Shown piece after piece: positions 1 through 8,373 of a stretch of DNA of 16,339 nt. Every line of letters begins with the position of its first letter. Position 1 is the first letter of the stretch. The position numbers were made by a program, and so were the translations under genes. This DNA comes from Desulfovibrio sp. UBA2564 (GTDB lineage: Bacteria; Desulfobacterota; Desulfovibrionia; Desulfovibrionales; Desulfovibrionaceae). The notes beneath the pieces were generated by a model that was given only the letters and a program-made list of their open reading frames with translations, was not told the origin of the DNA and did not search any database. The stretch spans positions 1 through 16,339 of the forward strand of contig DDLU01000076.1 in the NCBI GenBank assembly GCA_002340305.1. Reading direction: 5' to 3'.

Positions 1-1350
1 CTGCTCCCGAAAGTAATAACGCCGTCTACAGGGTCAGGGTACATAGCCCTGCTGTTGTGCGGCGTTTTGTTTTTTCTGGGCAAGGCCAGTGCTGTTGATG
101 CAATGGTTTTTGTGTCCATGTGGCTGGCTGTAGTTTCACTGGTTCTTTTCGTTTATGGCTGGCGGTCCATGAAAGCTTTTTTCTTCCCTTTGCTTGTGCT
201 TGCCTTTGCGGTTCCGCCGCCGCAATTTATTAACCGCACTCTTACCTTTAAGCTTCGCCTTATTTCCTCTGATCTTTCTGTACGCATAATGCAGTTCATT
301 GATATTCCTGTTTTTCGGGAAGGGAATGTTATTGACCTTGGGGTGATCCAACTTCATGTAGTGGATGCATGTAGCGGGCTGCGCTTTGTTTTTCCCACCA
401 TTCTACTCGGTATACTGATTGGCTACTGGTTCAATACCCGTGCATGGCAACGGATATTTATTATTCTGTCTACCGTGCCTACTGCTATTTTTACCAATGC
501 CTTACGCATAGCAATTGTCGGCTATCTGGCCCGTAATGTGTCCGTTGAGACGGCGGAGAGTTTTTTTCATGATGCCTCCGGTCTGGTCATTTATGTGCTT
601 TCCATTGTGTTGCTGGCTTCATTGAGTCTGATGCTGAATCTTCTTGGCGGGAGATTGCCGGAGCAGCGAGCGGCTTCGCGTCCCGGATATCACGGCCATT
701 CAACGGGCAGGGCTTGGCATATGTTTTTTATGGCAATTGTGCTCGGTGGGTATTTAGCGGGGAACATGTACCTGCTGACCGGACGGGTTATTCCACACCG
801 GACCAGTTTTGATAATTTCCCTATGGAAATCGGGAATTATGAAGGCAAGCGGGAGTTTTACGGAGATAACGTTCTTAAATCCCTCGGCTCGGATGATTAT
901 TTAGCCGGGGTGTTCCGCGATAAAGAGTCCGGGCGTGATATACTGGTTCTTGTTACCTACTACGATTATCAGGAATCGCAGCGGGCAGCCCATAATCCGG
1001 TCAGCTGCCTTTTGGGTGGCGGGGGGTGGAGTCTGGAATCGTCCCGCGATCTTCCTCCTGATCCGCAGGTTGGCAGGCCTTTTAAGGTTCGGCAGTTGCT
1101 TTTAGATAAACCGGGACAGCGTTTGCTGGCTTACTATTGGTTCCAGCAGCGTGGCCGGGTAATAACCGATGAGTATATGAATAAAGTTTTTCTGGCAGTG
1201 GATTCCATTACCAAACAGCGCACGGACGGTGCTCTCATTAGAGTGGAACTATTGTTGAACAAGGGCGAAACAGCGGAACAGGGCCGGAAGGTGCTTGAAA
1301 ATTTCATTAAAAACTTTTCAATAAGACTTAAACCTTATATTCCTGAATAG
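1..1350 (+). CDS. xrtD: Exosortase with fused C-terminal EpsI domain, 5' partial (probably XrtD type)
   Basis: Membrane transpeptidase-like enzyme expected to cleave and anchor proteins carrying a PEP-CTERM-like sorting tail. The frame is open to base 1, so the start lies outside the window; 449 residues are visible. The exosortase domain (visible residues ~1-215) is a series of hydrophobic helices with the family triad: Cys in VVDACSGLR (codon 370-372, residue 124), Arg in NALRIAIVG (codon 505-507, residue 169) and His in FFHDASG (codon 568-570, residue 190). After one more membrane helix (~240-260) comes an EpsI/DUF3485 domain with its conserved HNPVSC...GGW segment (His 331, Cys 336). Fusion of exosortase and EpsI fits the VPLPA-CTERM-type XrtD group; that subtype is my inference, the exosortase call is firm. 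prsT follows 36 nt downstream. No cognate sorting-tail protein is encoded in this window. Confidence 0.9.
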   Translation: MLPKVITPSTGSGYIALLLCGVLFFLGKASAVDAMVFVSMWLAVVSLVLFVYGWRSMKAFFFPLLVLAFAVPPPQFINRTLTFKLRLISSDLSVRIMQFIDIPVFREGNVIDLGVIQLHVVDACSGLRFVFPTILLGILIGYWFNTRAWQRIFIILSTVPTAIFTNALRIAIVGYLARNVSVETAESFFHDASGLVIYVLSIVLLASLSLMLNLLGGRLPEQRAASRPGYHGHSTGRAWHMFFMAIVLGGYLAGNMYLLTGRVIPHRTSFDNFPMEIGNYEGKREFYGDNVLKSLGSDDYLAGVFRDKESGRDILVLVTYYDYQESQRAAHNPVSCLLGGGGWSLESSRDLPPDPQVGRPFKVRQLLLDKPGQRLLAYYWFQQRGRVITDEYMNKVFLAVDSITKQRTDGALIRVELLLNKGETAEQGRKVLENFIKNFSIRLKPYIPE

Positions 1351-1386
1351 TGCCTCTGTACTGAATTTATAAATATGGGGAAATCA

Positions 1387-3771
1387 ATGCGAAGAAATTT
1401 TCTTGCGGTGATCCTGGTCATTGTATTTGTCTGCATTCTTGCCGGATGTGAGAAAAGACGGGATGATTTCTATCACAAGGCAGTGCAATATTATAATAAA
1501 GGTATGTTTACCGAGGCAGGACTTGAAATTAAGAATGCCTTGTCCATTGACCCTGAATGTGCCTCGTGCCGTTTGTTACTCGGAAAGATTTCTTTGGAAA
1601 AGGGGAATTTTCAAGGTGCGTTCATTAACTTCAGGTACGCCACTGATCTTGATCCTACTTTGGCTGAAGCTAAAGTGGAGCTTAGCAAACTTTATTTGCT
1701 GGCCCGTGAATATGATGATGCCGGAGATATGGCCCGTAAGGCTCTGAATCAGGATTCTACCAGCATTGAGGCCCGTCTGGTTCTGGCTTCTGTGCTTGCC
1801 GAGGGGGGAAAGTTTTCTGACGCAGAGAAGATGCTTAAGGTCGCGTTGAACGAAGATCCGGGTAATCCTGATGTCTACCTTTCAATGAACAGCATCTACA
1901 CCCGTCAGAATGATAAAGAAAAAGCTGAACAAGCACTGCTGGAAGGGCTTGGCAGACTTCCCCGTGATCCGTCTTTGTTGATGAAGACAGTAGCCTTCTA
2001 TCGTCAAAACAATCGAACGGAGAAGGCCTTGGAGTACGTGGAGAAGTTGCTGCAAAGCAATAGTGATGATCCCCGGACCAAGGTCTTTGCCGCTGAGTTT
2101 TATTCCGCAAAGGACGATCTTGGCAAAGCTGCTCAACTGATGGCGGAGGTTGTCGGTACTCATCCTGAAGAAGCTGAGTACAGAGTACTTTATTCAAGAG
2201 TCCTAAATTCCCAGAAGAAATTTATCGAGACAGAAAAGGTTCTTAAAGAAGGCTTGGAGTTTAATGAAGCGTCATTGCCGATCAGGACTTCGCTCGCCGG
2301 ACTTTACATGTCCCAAGGGCGGCAGCAGGAAGCTGTTCAGGTTTTGCTTGATGGCGTTGCCATGGACCCGGAAGGGGCTGAGAGCGCGGACTATGTGTTA
2401 TACCGCAAGCAGCTGGCAACCATGTATCTTGATCTGAATGAGCCCAAAAAGGCCATTGAGCAGCTTGATAAAGTCATTGAACTTAACCCTAAAGATGCCG
2501 AGGCCCATTCTCTGCGCGGACAGATTTATCTCTTTGAAGGGCGTGGGAATCTGGCTGTTTCGGAATTCAGGCAGGTGGTCAGGGATAATCCTGAGAGTGC
2601 TCCTGCCTACGTGCTGCTGGCACGGGCGCATCTTGTTAATGAAGAAACAAGTATTGCCATTGAAAATTTGAAGGAAGCCATTGCTCTTGATCCGGGCTAC
2701 GCCCCGGCACGGGAGGTTCTGATTAATACCTACCTTGACCGCAAGGATTGGCATCAGGCAATTCTGGAGTTGCAGAGACTTAAAGATAAGCGCCCTGATG
2801 ATCTTCAGATTGTGGCGGCAATTGGTGATGTTTATGCTATTAAGGGAGATAAGAATCTTGCTAAGAGAATTTTTTCTGATCTAACCAAGAATTTTCCTGA
2901 TTCCCCGATTGGGGAGATGAAATTGGCGGAGCTGGCGCGCTCTCAGGATAAGAATTCTCAGGCAGGGCAGCATTATAGTGCTGCATTAAAGATTGCCCCG
3001 GATTCTTTGGCGGCTATTCAGGGTAAAGTTGATATCTACATACTCCAGCACAAGTATACTGCAGCCATAAAATTCTGTAACAAGCTGTTGCAGAAATATC
3101 CGGATAACGCACGTATTTATGAGTTTCTAGGCAGGGTTTATGCTGCCCGCGGCAATTTTAAGGCTGCTGAAACTAACTTTACCAGAGCGGTTACTTTGGC
3201 CCCGGAATGGATGCTACCTTACCTGCGCATCGGTGATCTCTACGTGAGTAATAAAAAGCTCAAACAGGGGATCGCCAAGTTCAAGGAAGAGGTGAAAAAA
3301 GATGGTGGAAATCCCGGCCCGCAATTTATTTTAGGTCTTCTTTATGAGCAGAATGGTGAGTATGAAAAGTCACGCGAAGCTTATTCAAAAATTTTGGAGC
3401 AGCAGCCCGGATTTCAACTGGCTGCTAATAATCTGGCTTATCTGTTGGCAACAAGATTCGCCGACAACGGCGAACATATGGAACAAGCTCTCAAGCTGGC
3501 CCGGATTGCTGCCAACAGTCAGAGCCCGGAAGCTCTCGATACATTAGGCTATGTCTTGTATTTGAATGGCGAGTATGAGCAGGCTTTGCACGTTTTGAAC
3601 TCAGCGTTGCAGATTTTGCCAGAGTTTTCAGCGGCACGTTTTCATAAGGCTCTTGTCTATTACCGTGGGGGCAGAAATGATGAAGCCAAGAAGATTCTTA
3701 ATAAGCTCTTGAAAACAAATGATGATTTCCCCGAACGGGAAGAAGCGGAGAACCTGCTTGAAAGACTTTAA
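1387..3771 (+). CDS. prsT: PEP-CTERM/exosortase-system TPR-repeat lipoprotein PrsT
   Basis: About 794-residue outer-membrane-type lipoprotein built almost wholly of tetratricopeptide repeats, known as a companion of exosortase/EPS loci; its biochemical role is unproven. I choose the ATG at 1387 rather than the one at 1375: GGGGA sits about 5 nt upstream and it gives a compact type II signal, a basic MRR start, a hydrophobic core, then lipobox LAGC with the lipidated Cys at residue 21 (codon 1447-1449). Glu, not Asp, follows the Cys, consistent with outer-membrane sorting. The rest is repeated TPR units (for example A.Y..LG..Y...G....A...F..A and ...LDP/NP...), roughly 20 of them. The length is usual for the PrsT family. 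It lies 36 nt after the exosortase gene and is followed by a strong terminator, so the two genes probably form the end of a transcription unit. Confidence 0.9.
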   Translation: MRRNFLAVILVIVFVCILAGCEKRRDDFYHKAVQYYNKGMFTEAGLEIKNALSIDPECASCRLLLGKISLEKGNFQGAFINFRYATDLDPTLAEAKVELSKLYLLAREYDDAGDMARKALNQDSTSIEARLVLASVLAEGGKFSDAEKMLKVALNEDPGNPDVYLSMNSIYTRQNDKEKAEQALLEGLGRLPRDPSLLMKTVAFYRQNNRTEKALEYVEKLLQSNSDDPRTKVFAAEFYSAKDDLGKAAQLMAEVVGTHPEEAEYRVLYSRVLNSQKKFIETEKVLKEGLEFNEASLPIRTSLAGLYMSQGRQQEAVQVLLDGVAMDPEGAESADYVLYRKQLATMYLDLNEPKKAIEQLDKVIELNPKDAEAHSLRGQIYLFEGRGNLAVSEFRQVVRDNPESAPAYVLLARAHLVNEETSIAIENLKEAIALDPGYAPAREVLINTYLDRKDWHQAILELQRLKDKRPDDLQIVAAIGDVYAIKGDKNLAKRIFSDLTKNFPDSPIGEMKLAELARSQDKNSQAGQHYSAALKIAPDSLAAIQGKVDIYILQHKYTAAIKFCNKLLQKYPDNARIYEFLGRVYAARGNFKAAETNFTRAVTLAPEWMLPYLRIGDLYVSNKKLKQGIAKFKEEVKKDGGNPGPQFILGLLYEQNGEYEKSREAYSKILEQQPGFQLAANNLAYLLATRFADNGEHMEQALKLARIAANSQSPEALDTLGYVLYLNGEYEQALHVLNSALQILPEFSAARFHKALVYYRGGRNDEAKKILNKLLKTNDDFPEREEAENLLERL

Positions 3772-3792
3772 CGTAAGCGAGTTATTAATATG

Positions 3793-3833
3793 AAAAAATG
3801 GAGGATGTCAGTTATGCATCCTCCATTTTTTTT
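3793..3833 (+). terminator. Rho-independent terminator after prsT
   Basis: A perfect 10-bp stem (ATGGAGGATG at 3798-3807 with CATCCTCCAT at 3817-3826), 9-nt loop, flanked by A6 on the left and a T run at 3826-3833 on the right. The A/T flanks extend the stem and would let it work in both directions. It separates the exosortase-prsT unit from the following EPS genes. Confidence 0.88.
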
Positions 3834-3834
3834 G

Positions 3835-3862
3835 TTAAGATTATAGTCAATTAGTCTATATC
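3835..3862 (+). promoter_or_regulatory. Weak candidate promoter for the priming transferase unit
   Basis: A new promoter is expected here because a terminator lies just upstream. The best sigma-70-like pair is TTAAGA (3835-3840), 16-nt spacer, TATATC (3857-3862). A short inverted repeat, TATAG at 3842-3846 with CTATA at 3856-3860, overlaps the spacer and -10. The match is mediocre and the call is tentative. Confidence 0.25.
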
Positions 3863-3889
3863 TTTTTTTAGGGCATCAGCGCAGGAGGA

Positions 3890-5176
3890 ATGATGGGGCG
3901 GAATATACGCATTTCACCGCACATGCTCGAGCCGTTTCACAGGATTCTTGATGTCGGGGTCGGGATTCTGGTCCTGCTCGCACTTTACAATATTTTTTCT
4001 CCGGCCGCCTTTATTGCAAAGGCGACAGAAATTGCTTTGCTGGTTGCCGTAACTGCGGGACTGGCTCTCATTTCCTTCCATGTTTCCGGGGTATATCGCG
4101 ATTGGGCCGTGGCTGATCTTGTTTATGAATGTAACCGCATTATTGCTGCTGTTCTTCTAGTTTTTGGCGGATTGTTGCTGCTGGGTTATGCCTTCAAGCT
4201 TTCAAGTATTTACTCAAGGCGTGTTGTTCTTGCGGTCATGGTTTTATGGCCCGCCTTTCTTTGTTTGGAGCGGATTATTCTGCGCAAGGTTGTTGCGCGT
4301 CTTTTTGTTGAAAATATAGCGGCACGGAAAGTTGTTGTGGCCGGCTGCGGCGAGCTTGCCCGTTCTTTGGGGGAATGGGTGGATGATAATCCTTGGGCCG
4401 GGATCAGGATTATGGCTTATTTTGATTCCGATGATCCTTGCCCCAATAGCCCAATGCCCCGTGCCGGTGTTCTGGATGAACTGCCGCAATACGTGAAAAA
4501 AAATCGCATCCAGTTGGTTTTTGTGGCCCTGCCCATGCGTGATGAAAACATGCTTAACAAGCTTCTGCTGGGCTTGGAAGACACCACTGCCCAGATTTAT
4601 TTCTTCCCGGATATGTCGATATTCAAGCATCTCATGGGAGGTGATGTGGCTCATGTGGCAGGGCAGACTGCCATTGTGCTCCGCTCATCACCGTTTGAGG
4701 GCATGAACGGTTTCTTCAAGCGTATGGAGGATTTGACCTTTGCCAGTCTGATTTTGATCATGATCTCACCTTTAATGTTGCTCATTGCTTTGGGCATTAA
4801 GTTCACTTCCAGAGGTCCGGTGTTCTTTAAGCAATGGCGCTACGGCTTGGAAGGGGAACCTTTTCAGATTTACAAATTCAGGACCATGAAGGTTTTAGAG
4901 GACGGATATAAGTTTACCCCGGCGACCAGCAAGGACCCACGGATTACAGGCTTTGGTTTTTTTCTGCGCAAGAACAGCCTTGATGAGTTGCCGCAGTTTT
5001 TGAATGTGCTTTCCGGGTCCATGTCTATTGTCGGGCCTCGGCCCCATGCTGTTAAAATGAATGAGGATTATCGCACGCATATCCCCGGTTACATGCTGCG
5101 CCATATTTCCAAGCCGGGAATCACCGGGCTGGCGCAGGTCAACGGCTACCGGGGTGAAATCAAGTGGGTCGCCTAA
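3890..5176 (+). CDS. WcaJ-like undecaprenyl-phosphate sugar-1-phosphate transferase, 3'-truncated
   Basis: Integral inner-membrane enzyme that would start EPS synthesis by moving a hexose-1-phosphate (glucose is the usual WcaJ substrate) onto undecaprenyl phosphate. N-terminal membrane helices (~15-130) are followed by a Rossmann-like domain (VVVAGCGELARSLG...), another hydrophobic helix (~282-305) and the catalytic sugar-transferase domain with YKFRTMK (328-334), SLDELPQ (363-369), GPRPHA (382-387) and PGITGLAQVNGYRGE ending at residue 423. AGGAGG at 3883-3888 is close to the ATG at 3890; the adjacent ATG at 3893 has better spacing and may be the true start. After GYRGE the family normally continues some 40-45 residues through a conserved segment (...D..Y..NWS...DLKII...T); here only IKWVA follows before TAA, and the sequence becomes a tyrosine-kinase tail in another frame. 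The enzyme is therefore probably impaired or dead. Confidence 0.85.
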   Translation: MMGRNIRISPHMLEPFHRILDVGVGILVLLALYNIFSPAAFIAKATEIALLVAVTAGLALISFHVSGVYRDWAVADLVYECNRIIAAVLLVFGGLLLLGYAFKLSSIYSRRVVLAVMVLWPAFLCLERIILRKVVARLFVENIAARKVVVAGCGELARSLGEWVDDNPWAGIRIMAYFDSDDPCPNSPMPRAGVLDELPQYVKKNRIQLVFVALPMRDENMLNKLLLGLEDTTAQIYFFPDMSIFKHLMGGDVAHVAGQTAIVLRSSPFEGMNGFFKRMEDLTFASLILIMISPLMLLIALGIKFTSRGPVFFKQWRYGLEGEPFQIYKFRTMKVLEDGYKFTPATSKDPRITGFGFFLRKNSLDELPQFLNVLSGSMSIVGPRPHAVKMNEDYRTHIPGYMLRHISKPGITGLAQVNGYRGEIKWVA

Positions 5177-5429
5177 GTTACAGGAACTCATTGTTGAGAT
5201 GAAGGACCGTTACCCGGACCGTTATGTTATTTTTGATTGCCCGGATTTGTTGCATGCCCCTGATGCCTTGGTCTTTTCAAGCTATGTGGATGGAATCGTG
5301 TTTGTTGTGGAAGCCGGGAAAACTTCACGTGAATATGTCCGGAAGGCTCTTAGTCTTCTGGAGGGACGCAATATTGTCGGGATGGTTCTTAATAAGACTG
5401 AAAAAGAAAGTCTTGATGTTGTCAGCTGA
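5160..5429 (+). pseudogene. C-terminal remnant of a CpsD/CapB-type (XrtA-associated) tyrosine autokinase
   Basis: The third-position frame (codons in phase with 5160) encodes about 89 residues matching the end of BY-kinases that control EPS chain length: a SPKLQEL helix, RYPDRYVIFDCPDLL (the Walker B region, normally D.PP), DALVFSSYVD, VFVVEAGKT and NIVGMVLNKTE, stopping at 5427-5429. The N-terminal two thirds, including Walker A and A' motifs, are absent. Upstream of about 5160 this frame runs through the sugar-transferase gene out of phase, so no proper start exists; the first internal ATG (5201) has no ribosome site. The kinase tail directly before the XrtA-type ATPase gene is the usual order in such loci, which supports it being a remnant of a once full gene. 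It lacks the tyrosine cluster often found at the C terminus. Confidence 0.8.
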
Positions 5430-5440
5430 GGCGGTGGTCA

Positions 5441-6418
5441 ATGTATCGTAAGTTCTACGGCTTGGGTGAGAAGCCTTTCAATATTCTTCCTGATCCTGAA
5501 TATTTCTATCTTAGCCCGCTGCACCAGCAGGCCATTACCCATATTGATTACGGCTTGATGAACGGGGACAGTCTTATCCTTTTGACCGGGGATGCCGGAA
5601 CCGGAAAAACTTCCATAATCTATAAATTGGTGGCGGAGCACAGTGATGATACAGTTATTGGGGTTATCTTTAACAGTGCCATAGGTGGCGATATTGTAGA
5701 AATGATCCTTAGGGAACTTGAGGCGGAGGTGCCTGAGACTCCTACTCCGGCTTCATATCTTGATGCTCTGCATGAATATCTGATCAAAATTTATACCCAG
5801 GGAGAAAAGAAGGTCCTGCTGATTCTGGATGAAGCCCAGAATTTAAGTGATGATGCTTTAGAGCAGGTCCGTATGATCTCCAATTTGCAGGCCGGAAAGG
5901 ATAACCTTATTTCCATACTTATGGTCGGGCAGTCCGGGTTTCGTGATCGACTGCGCAAGGCTCGTTACAGCCAGATTGTGCAGCGTATTGTGGTCAGTGC
6001 CCATCTTTCGCGCCTTAGGGCACATGAAATTCAGGAATATGTTTACTACCGTTTGCGGCAGGGCGGTGCAGAAGATCCGTTCATGTTTTTTACCGAAGCT
6101 GCAATTGAGAAGATCAGCAAATACTCTCACGGTATTCCCCGCAACATTAACGTAATTTGCGAAGGATCACTTGTTTTCGGTTACGCTGATGACATCAAGC
6201 CCATCACTGCCGAAGTGGTGGAAGCTTTTGCAAAGGAAAGAATCAGCGAGGGCTTGCTTACTGTCCCTGATTGTTCTGGAATCTATAAGGACGAAGACTT
6301 AGGTTCGTATGTTCAGGAATTGGAGAAGCGGATTACCAGTCTTGAGTCTTCTGTAGGAATTGTGAAGCGTACTTTGGTGAAGATCATTAAGACACTTAAG
6401 CGTGTTGGCACTAAATAA
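5441..6418 (+). CDS. ExeA-like AAA ATPase of exosortase/EPS loci (XrtA-associated type)
   Basis: 325-residue cytoplasmic ATPase resembling the ExeA/GspA N-terminal domain and the ATPase that accompanies exosortase EPS clusters. It begins with the typical MYRKFYGLGEKPFNILPDP segment. Walker A is GDAGTGKT at 50-57, Walker B VLLILDEAQ at 125-133, and a sensor-like SILMVGQ segment and a GIPRNIN motif follow. The last ~40 residues (SYVQELEKRITSLE...) form a likely coiled coil, suggesting oligomer or partner contact; no membrane segment is evident. The start ATG has GAGG at 5428-5431, overlapping the stop of the kinase remnant, so translation may once have been coupled to the kinase. Its exact role in EPS assembly is not established. 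The gene itself appears intact. Confidence 0.87.
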   Translation: MYRKFYGLGEKPFNILPDPEYFYLSPLHQQAITHIDYGLMNGDSLILLTGDAGTGKTSIIYKLVAEHSDDTVIGVIFNSAIGGDIVEMILRELEAEVPETPTPASYLDALHEYLIKIYTQGEKKVLLILDEAQNLSDDALEQVRMISNLQAGKDNLISILMVGQSGFRDRLRKARYSQIVQRIVVSAHLSRLRAHEIQEYVYYRLRQGGAEDPFMFFTEAAIEKISKYSHGIPRNINVICEGSLVFGYADDIKPITAEVVEAFAKERISEGLLTVPDCSGIYKDEDLGSYVQELEKRITSLESSVGIVKRTLVKIIKTLKRVGTK

Positions 6419-6432
6419 ACACCGGGGGGCCG

Positions 6433-8373
6433 ATGCGGCTGCGAGCAGTTGCTGCGATACTGGTTTTGTTTTCCGTAATATGGGGTGCTCCGTATTGCGT
6501 GGCTGCCCCTGACTATTCAGTTTTTAAATCCCGCCCCAGACTTTACTTCAATAAATCCCGCCTCGCCGAACTGCGTAGCTTGAAGGATGAAAAGCCTTAC
6601 TCGGATTTCTTACGCATAATTCGTAAGCGCGGCCGTGGTCTCGTCGGTAATCGTGCTCCTGCCAATCTTTTGCGTTTCAATGATGAAGCCTTGCGCCGTC
6701 CTGCTGACGGGCTGGTCGATCTGGCCTTTTATCATTTAATCAAAGGTGATCCTTCCGCATTCGCTACTGTGCAGGATTTATTGCGCACTTTTGCTACCTC
6801 GCCGCGCTGGGCAAGTAATGAAGATATCGGTGCGGCCCATTCCCTTTTTGCTCTTTCATTAGTCTATGACTGGTTTTATGCGGACTTATCGCCAGCTCTG
6901 CGTTTGATGGTTCGGGATGCCATTGTCGATCATGCTGAAATTCTGGATGAAATCATCCGCACCAAACGGCTTTGGTGGGCACAGTCCCGAGGGCTGCTTC
7001 AGAACCATAATTACGTGAATGCCGGGGCTTTGGCTGTGGCTGGAATCGCTCTTTATGGTGAAGAGCGCAAGGCTGTGAAATGGCTTAAAACAGCCGCAGC
7101 CAATTTTGCGCAGGTCGTCTCCCTGCTTTCCCCGGATGGGGCTTCGCATGAAGGGATTGGTTATTGGAGCTATGGCACGCTTTGGCTGCTGAATTATTAT
7201 ATGGCGATGGCTCCGGCACAGGGGCTGGCGATTGTTAAAACCAGTGGGTTTCTGAGCAATACTGCCAGATTCAGGCTTTATGCTTCATTGCCCGGATTTC
7301 AATACAATGTGGATTTTGCGGATTCTCCCATGGTTGATTTTTATGGACCGGGGGCAGTTCTGCGCTGCCTTGCCGGGATATTCAAAGATGGTCATGCGCA
7401 GTGGCTCGCCGCTGAAGTTGAGCGCAAAAGGCGTATGAGCACCGTGCTCTGGCAGGATTATATCTGGTATGATCCGAAGGTTAAAGCACAGGGACCGCAG
7501 GACCTGCCTTTGCATGAATGGTTCGGCAATCTCGGTATTTTGCTGACCCGTTCTTCATGGCAGGATAATGTTTCGCTCGTCTTCTTCAAATGTGGCCCGC
7601 CGCAGGGGTTTCATGCGCTGGCACGGGGAGTTTATCCCGGTTCGCATATTCATCCTGATGCCGGACATTTCGGGCTTTGGCTGGGTAAACGGTCACTGGT
7701 TAATGATGACGGTTTCCTGCTTAAGAAGTTCTCGATTAATCACAATATTCCGGTTTTTAATAAAATTGGACAGCTTGGCGAAGGTACGGCGGTCTTCCAG
7801 CTTTACGATTATAAGAAGGGCAAAGGAGCTACGCCCAAGCCGCGTTTTGTGAGCGGGGATGGTTATCAGGCTGTAGAAGCAGAGCTCGCCGGATATTACC
7901 CCGCTTCGGTGCGTCCCAAGTCTTGGAAACGGGCGATTGTTGTCATTAATGGTGAAGATCTTTTTGTACGTGACAGGATTATTCCTACCGGAAAAAGTTC
8001 GATTTTTTACCCAATACACATTTATCGTAAAGCGGGGCTTGTGCGTGCCGCCGGAGAGGGTAAAATCTGTATTGAGCGTGAAAGCGGCTACGCGTTGAAT
8101 TTTCAAGGACAGGGGTTCAGTGCATCATTTAAATGCTATGCAGGGTTGCAACGTTTCATGGGTAAGAAAATCCCCCGCTCGGGAATGCTCTACGAAGCGA
8201 CGCGTGAAAGCTCCTCACCCATCAATATGTATACGGCAGTGGGGCGTAGTGTTGAAGGGTGTAACGACCCTTCATTGTTTGCCGGACCTGTTAGCGGAGA
8301 GCTTGTGGAAGTGAAATGCCGTAGCGGACGTTATGAGATTGATTTTTCCAAGCTGGAGGTGCGCAAGCTATGA
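6433..8373 (+). CDS. Secreted heparinase II/III-family polysaccharide lyase
   Basis: 646-residue exported protein: a signal peptide (MRLR, hydrophobic core, cleavage near CVAA-P at residue ~25) precedes an alpha-helical alginate-lyase-like toroid (~30-350) and a beta-rich heparinase II/III domain (~365-646). Candidate active-site residues by family analogy are in QNHNYVN (His 192), GIGYWSYG (Tyr 244/247) and HIHPDAGHF (His 405/407/412). The family cleaves uronic-acid polysaccharides by beta-elimination. In an EPS locus this points to periplasmic trimming, turnover or release of the strain's own polymer, although the substrate cannot be read from sequence. The start follows the ATPase stop by 14 nt with a G-rich ribosome site. 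Its stop overlaps the next start (ATGA, 8370-8373). Confidence 0.85.
   Translation: MRLRAVAAILVLFSVIWGAPYCVAAPDYSVFKSRPRLYFNKSRLAELRSLKDEKPYSDFLRIIRKRGRGLVGNRAPANLLRFNDEALRRPADGLVDLAFYHLIKGDPSAFATVQDLLRTFATSPRWASNEDIGAAHSLFALSLVYDWFYADLSPALRLMVRDAIVDHAEILDEIIRTKRLWWAQSRGLLQNHNYVNAGALAVAGIALYGEERKAVKWLKTAAANFAQVVSLLSPDGASHEGIGYWSYGTLWLLNYYMAMAPAQGLAIVKTSGFLSNTARFRLYASLPGFQYNVDFADSPMVDFYGPGAVLRCLAGIFKDGHAQWLAAEVERKRRMSTVLWQDYIWYDPKVKAQGPQDLPLHEWFGNLGILLTRSSWQDNVSLVFFKCGPPQGFHALARGVYPGSHIHPDAGHFGLWLGKRSLVNDDGFLLKKFSINHNIPVFNKIGQLGEGTAVFQLYDYKKGKGATPKPRFVSGDGYQAVEAELAGYYPASVRPKSWKRAIVVINGEDLFVRDRIIPTGKSSIFYPIHIYRKAGLVRAAGEGKICIERESGYALNFQGQGFSASFKCYAGLQRFMGKKIPRSGMLYEATRESSSPINMYTAVGRSVEGCNDPSLFAGPVSGELVEVKCRSGRYEIDFSKLEVRKL

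Noticed and set aside
3870..3885. Sigma-54 promoter before the priming transferase (GG...GC-like bases)
   Set aside because: No GG-N10-GC spacing is present; the G-rich bases are explained by the ribosome binding site.
5061..5160. Possible start of the kinase-like frame at 5061
   Set aside because: Bases 5061-5158 encode the conserved sugar-transferase motif region in the other frame; translation in this frame gives no kinase similarity before about 5160.
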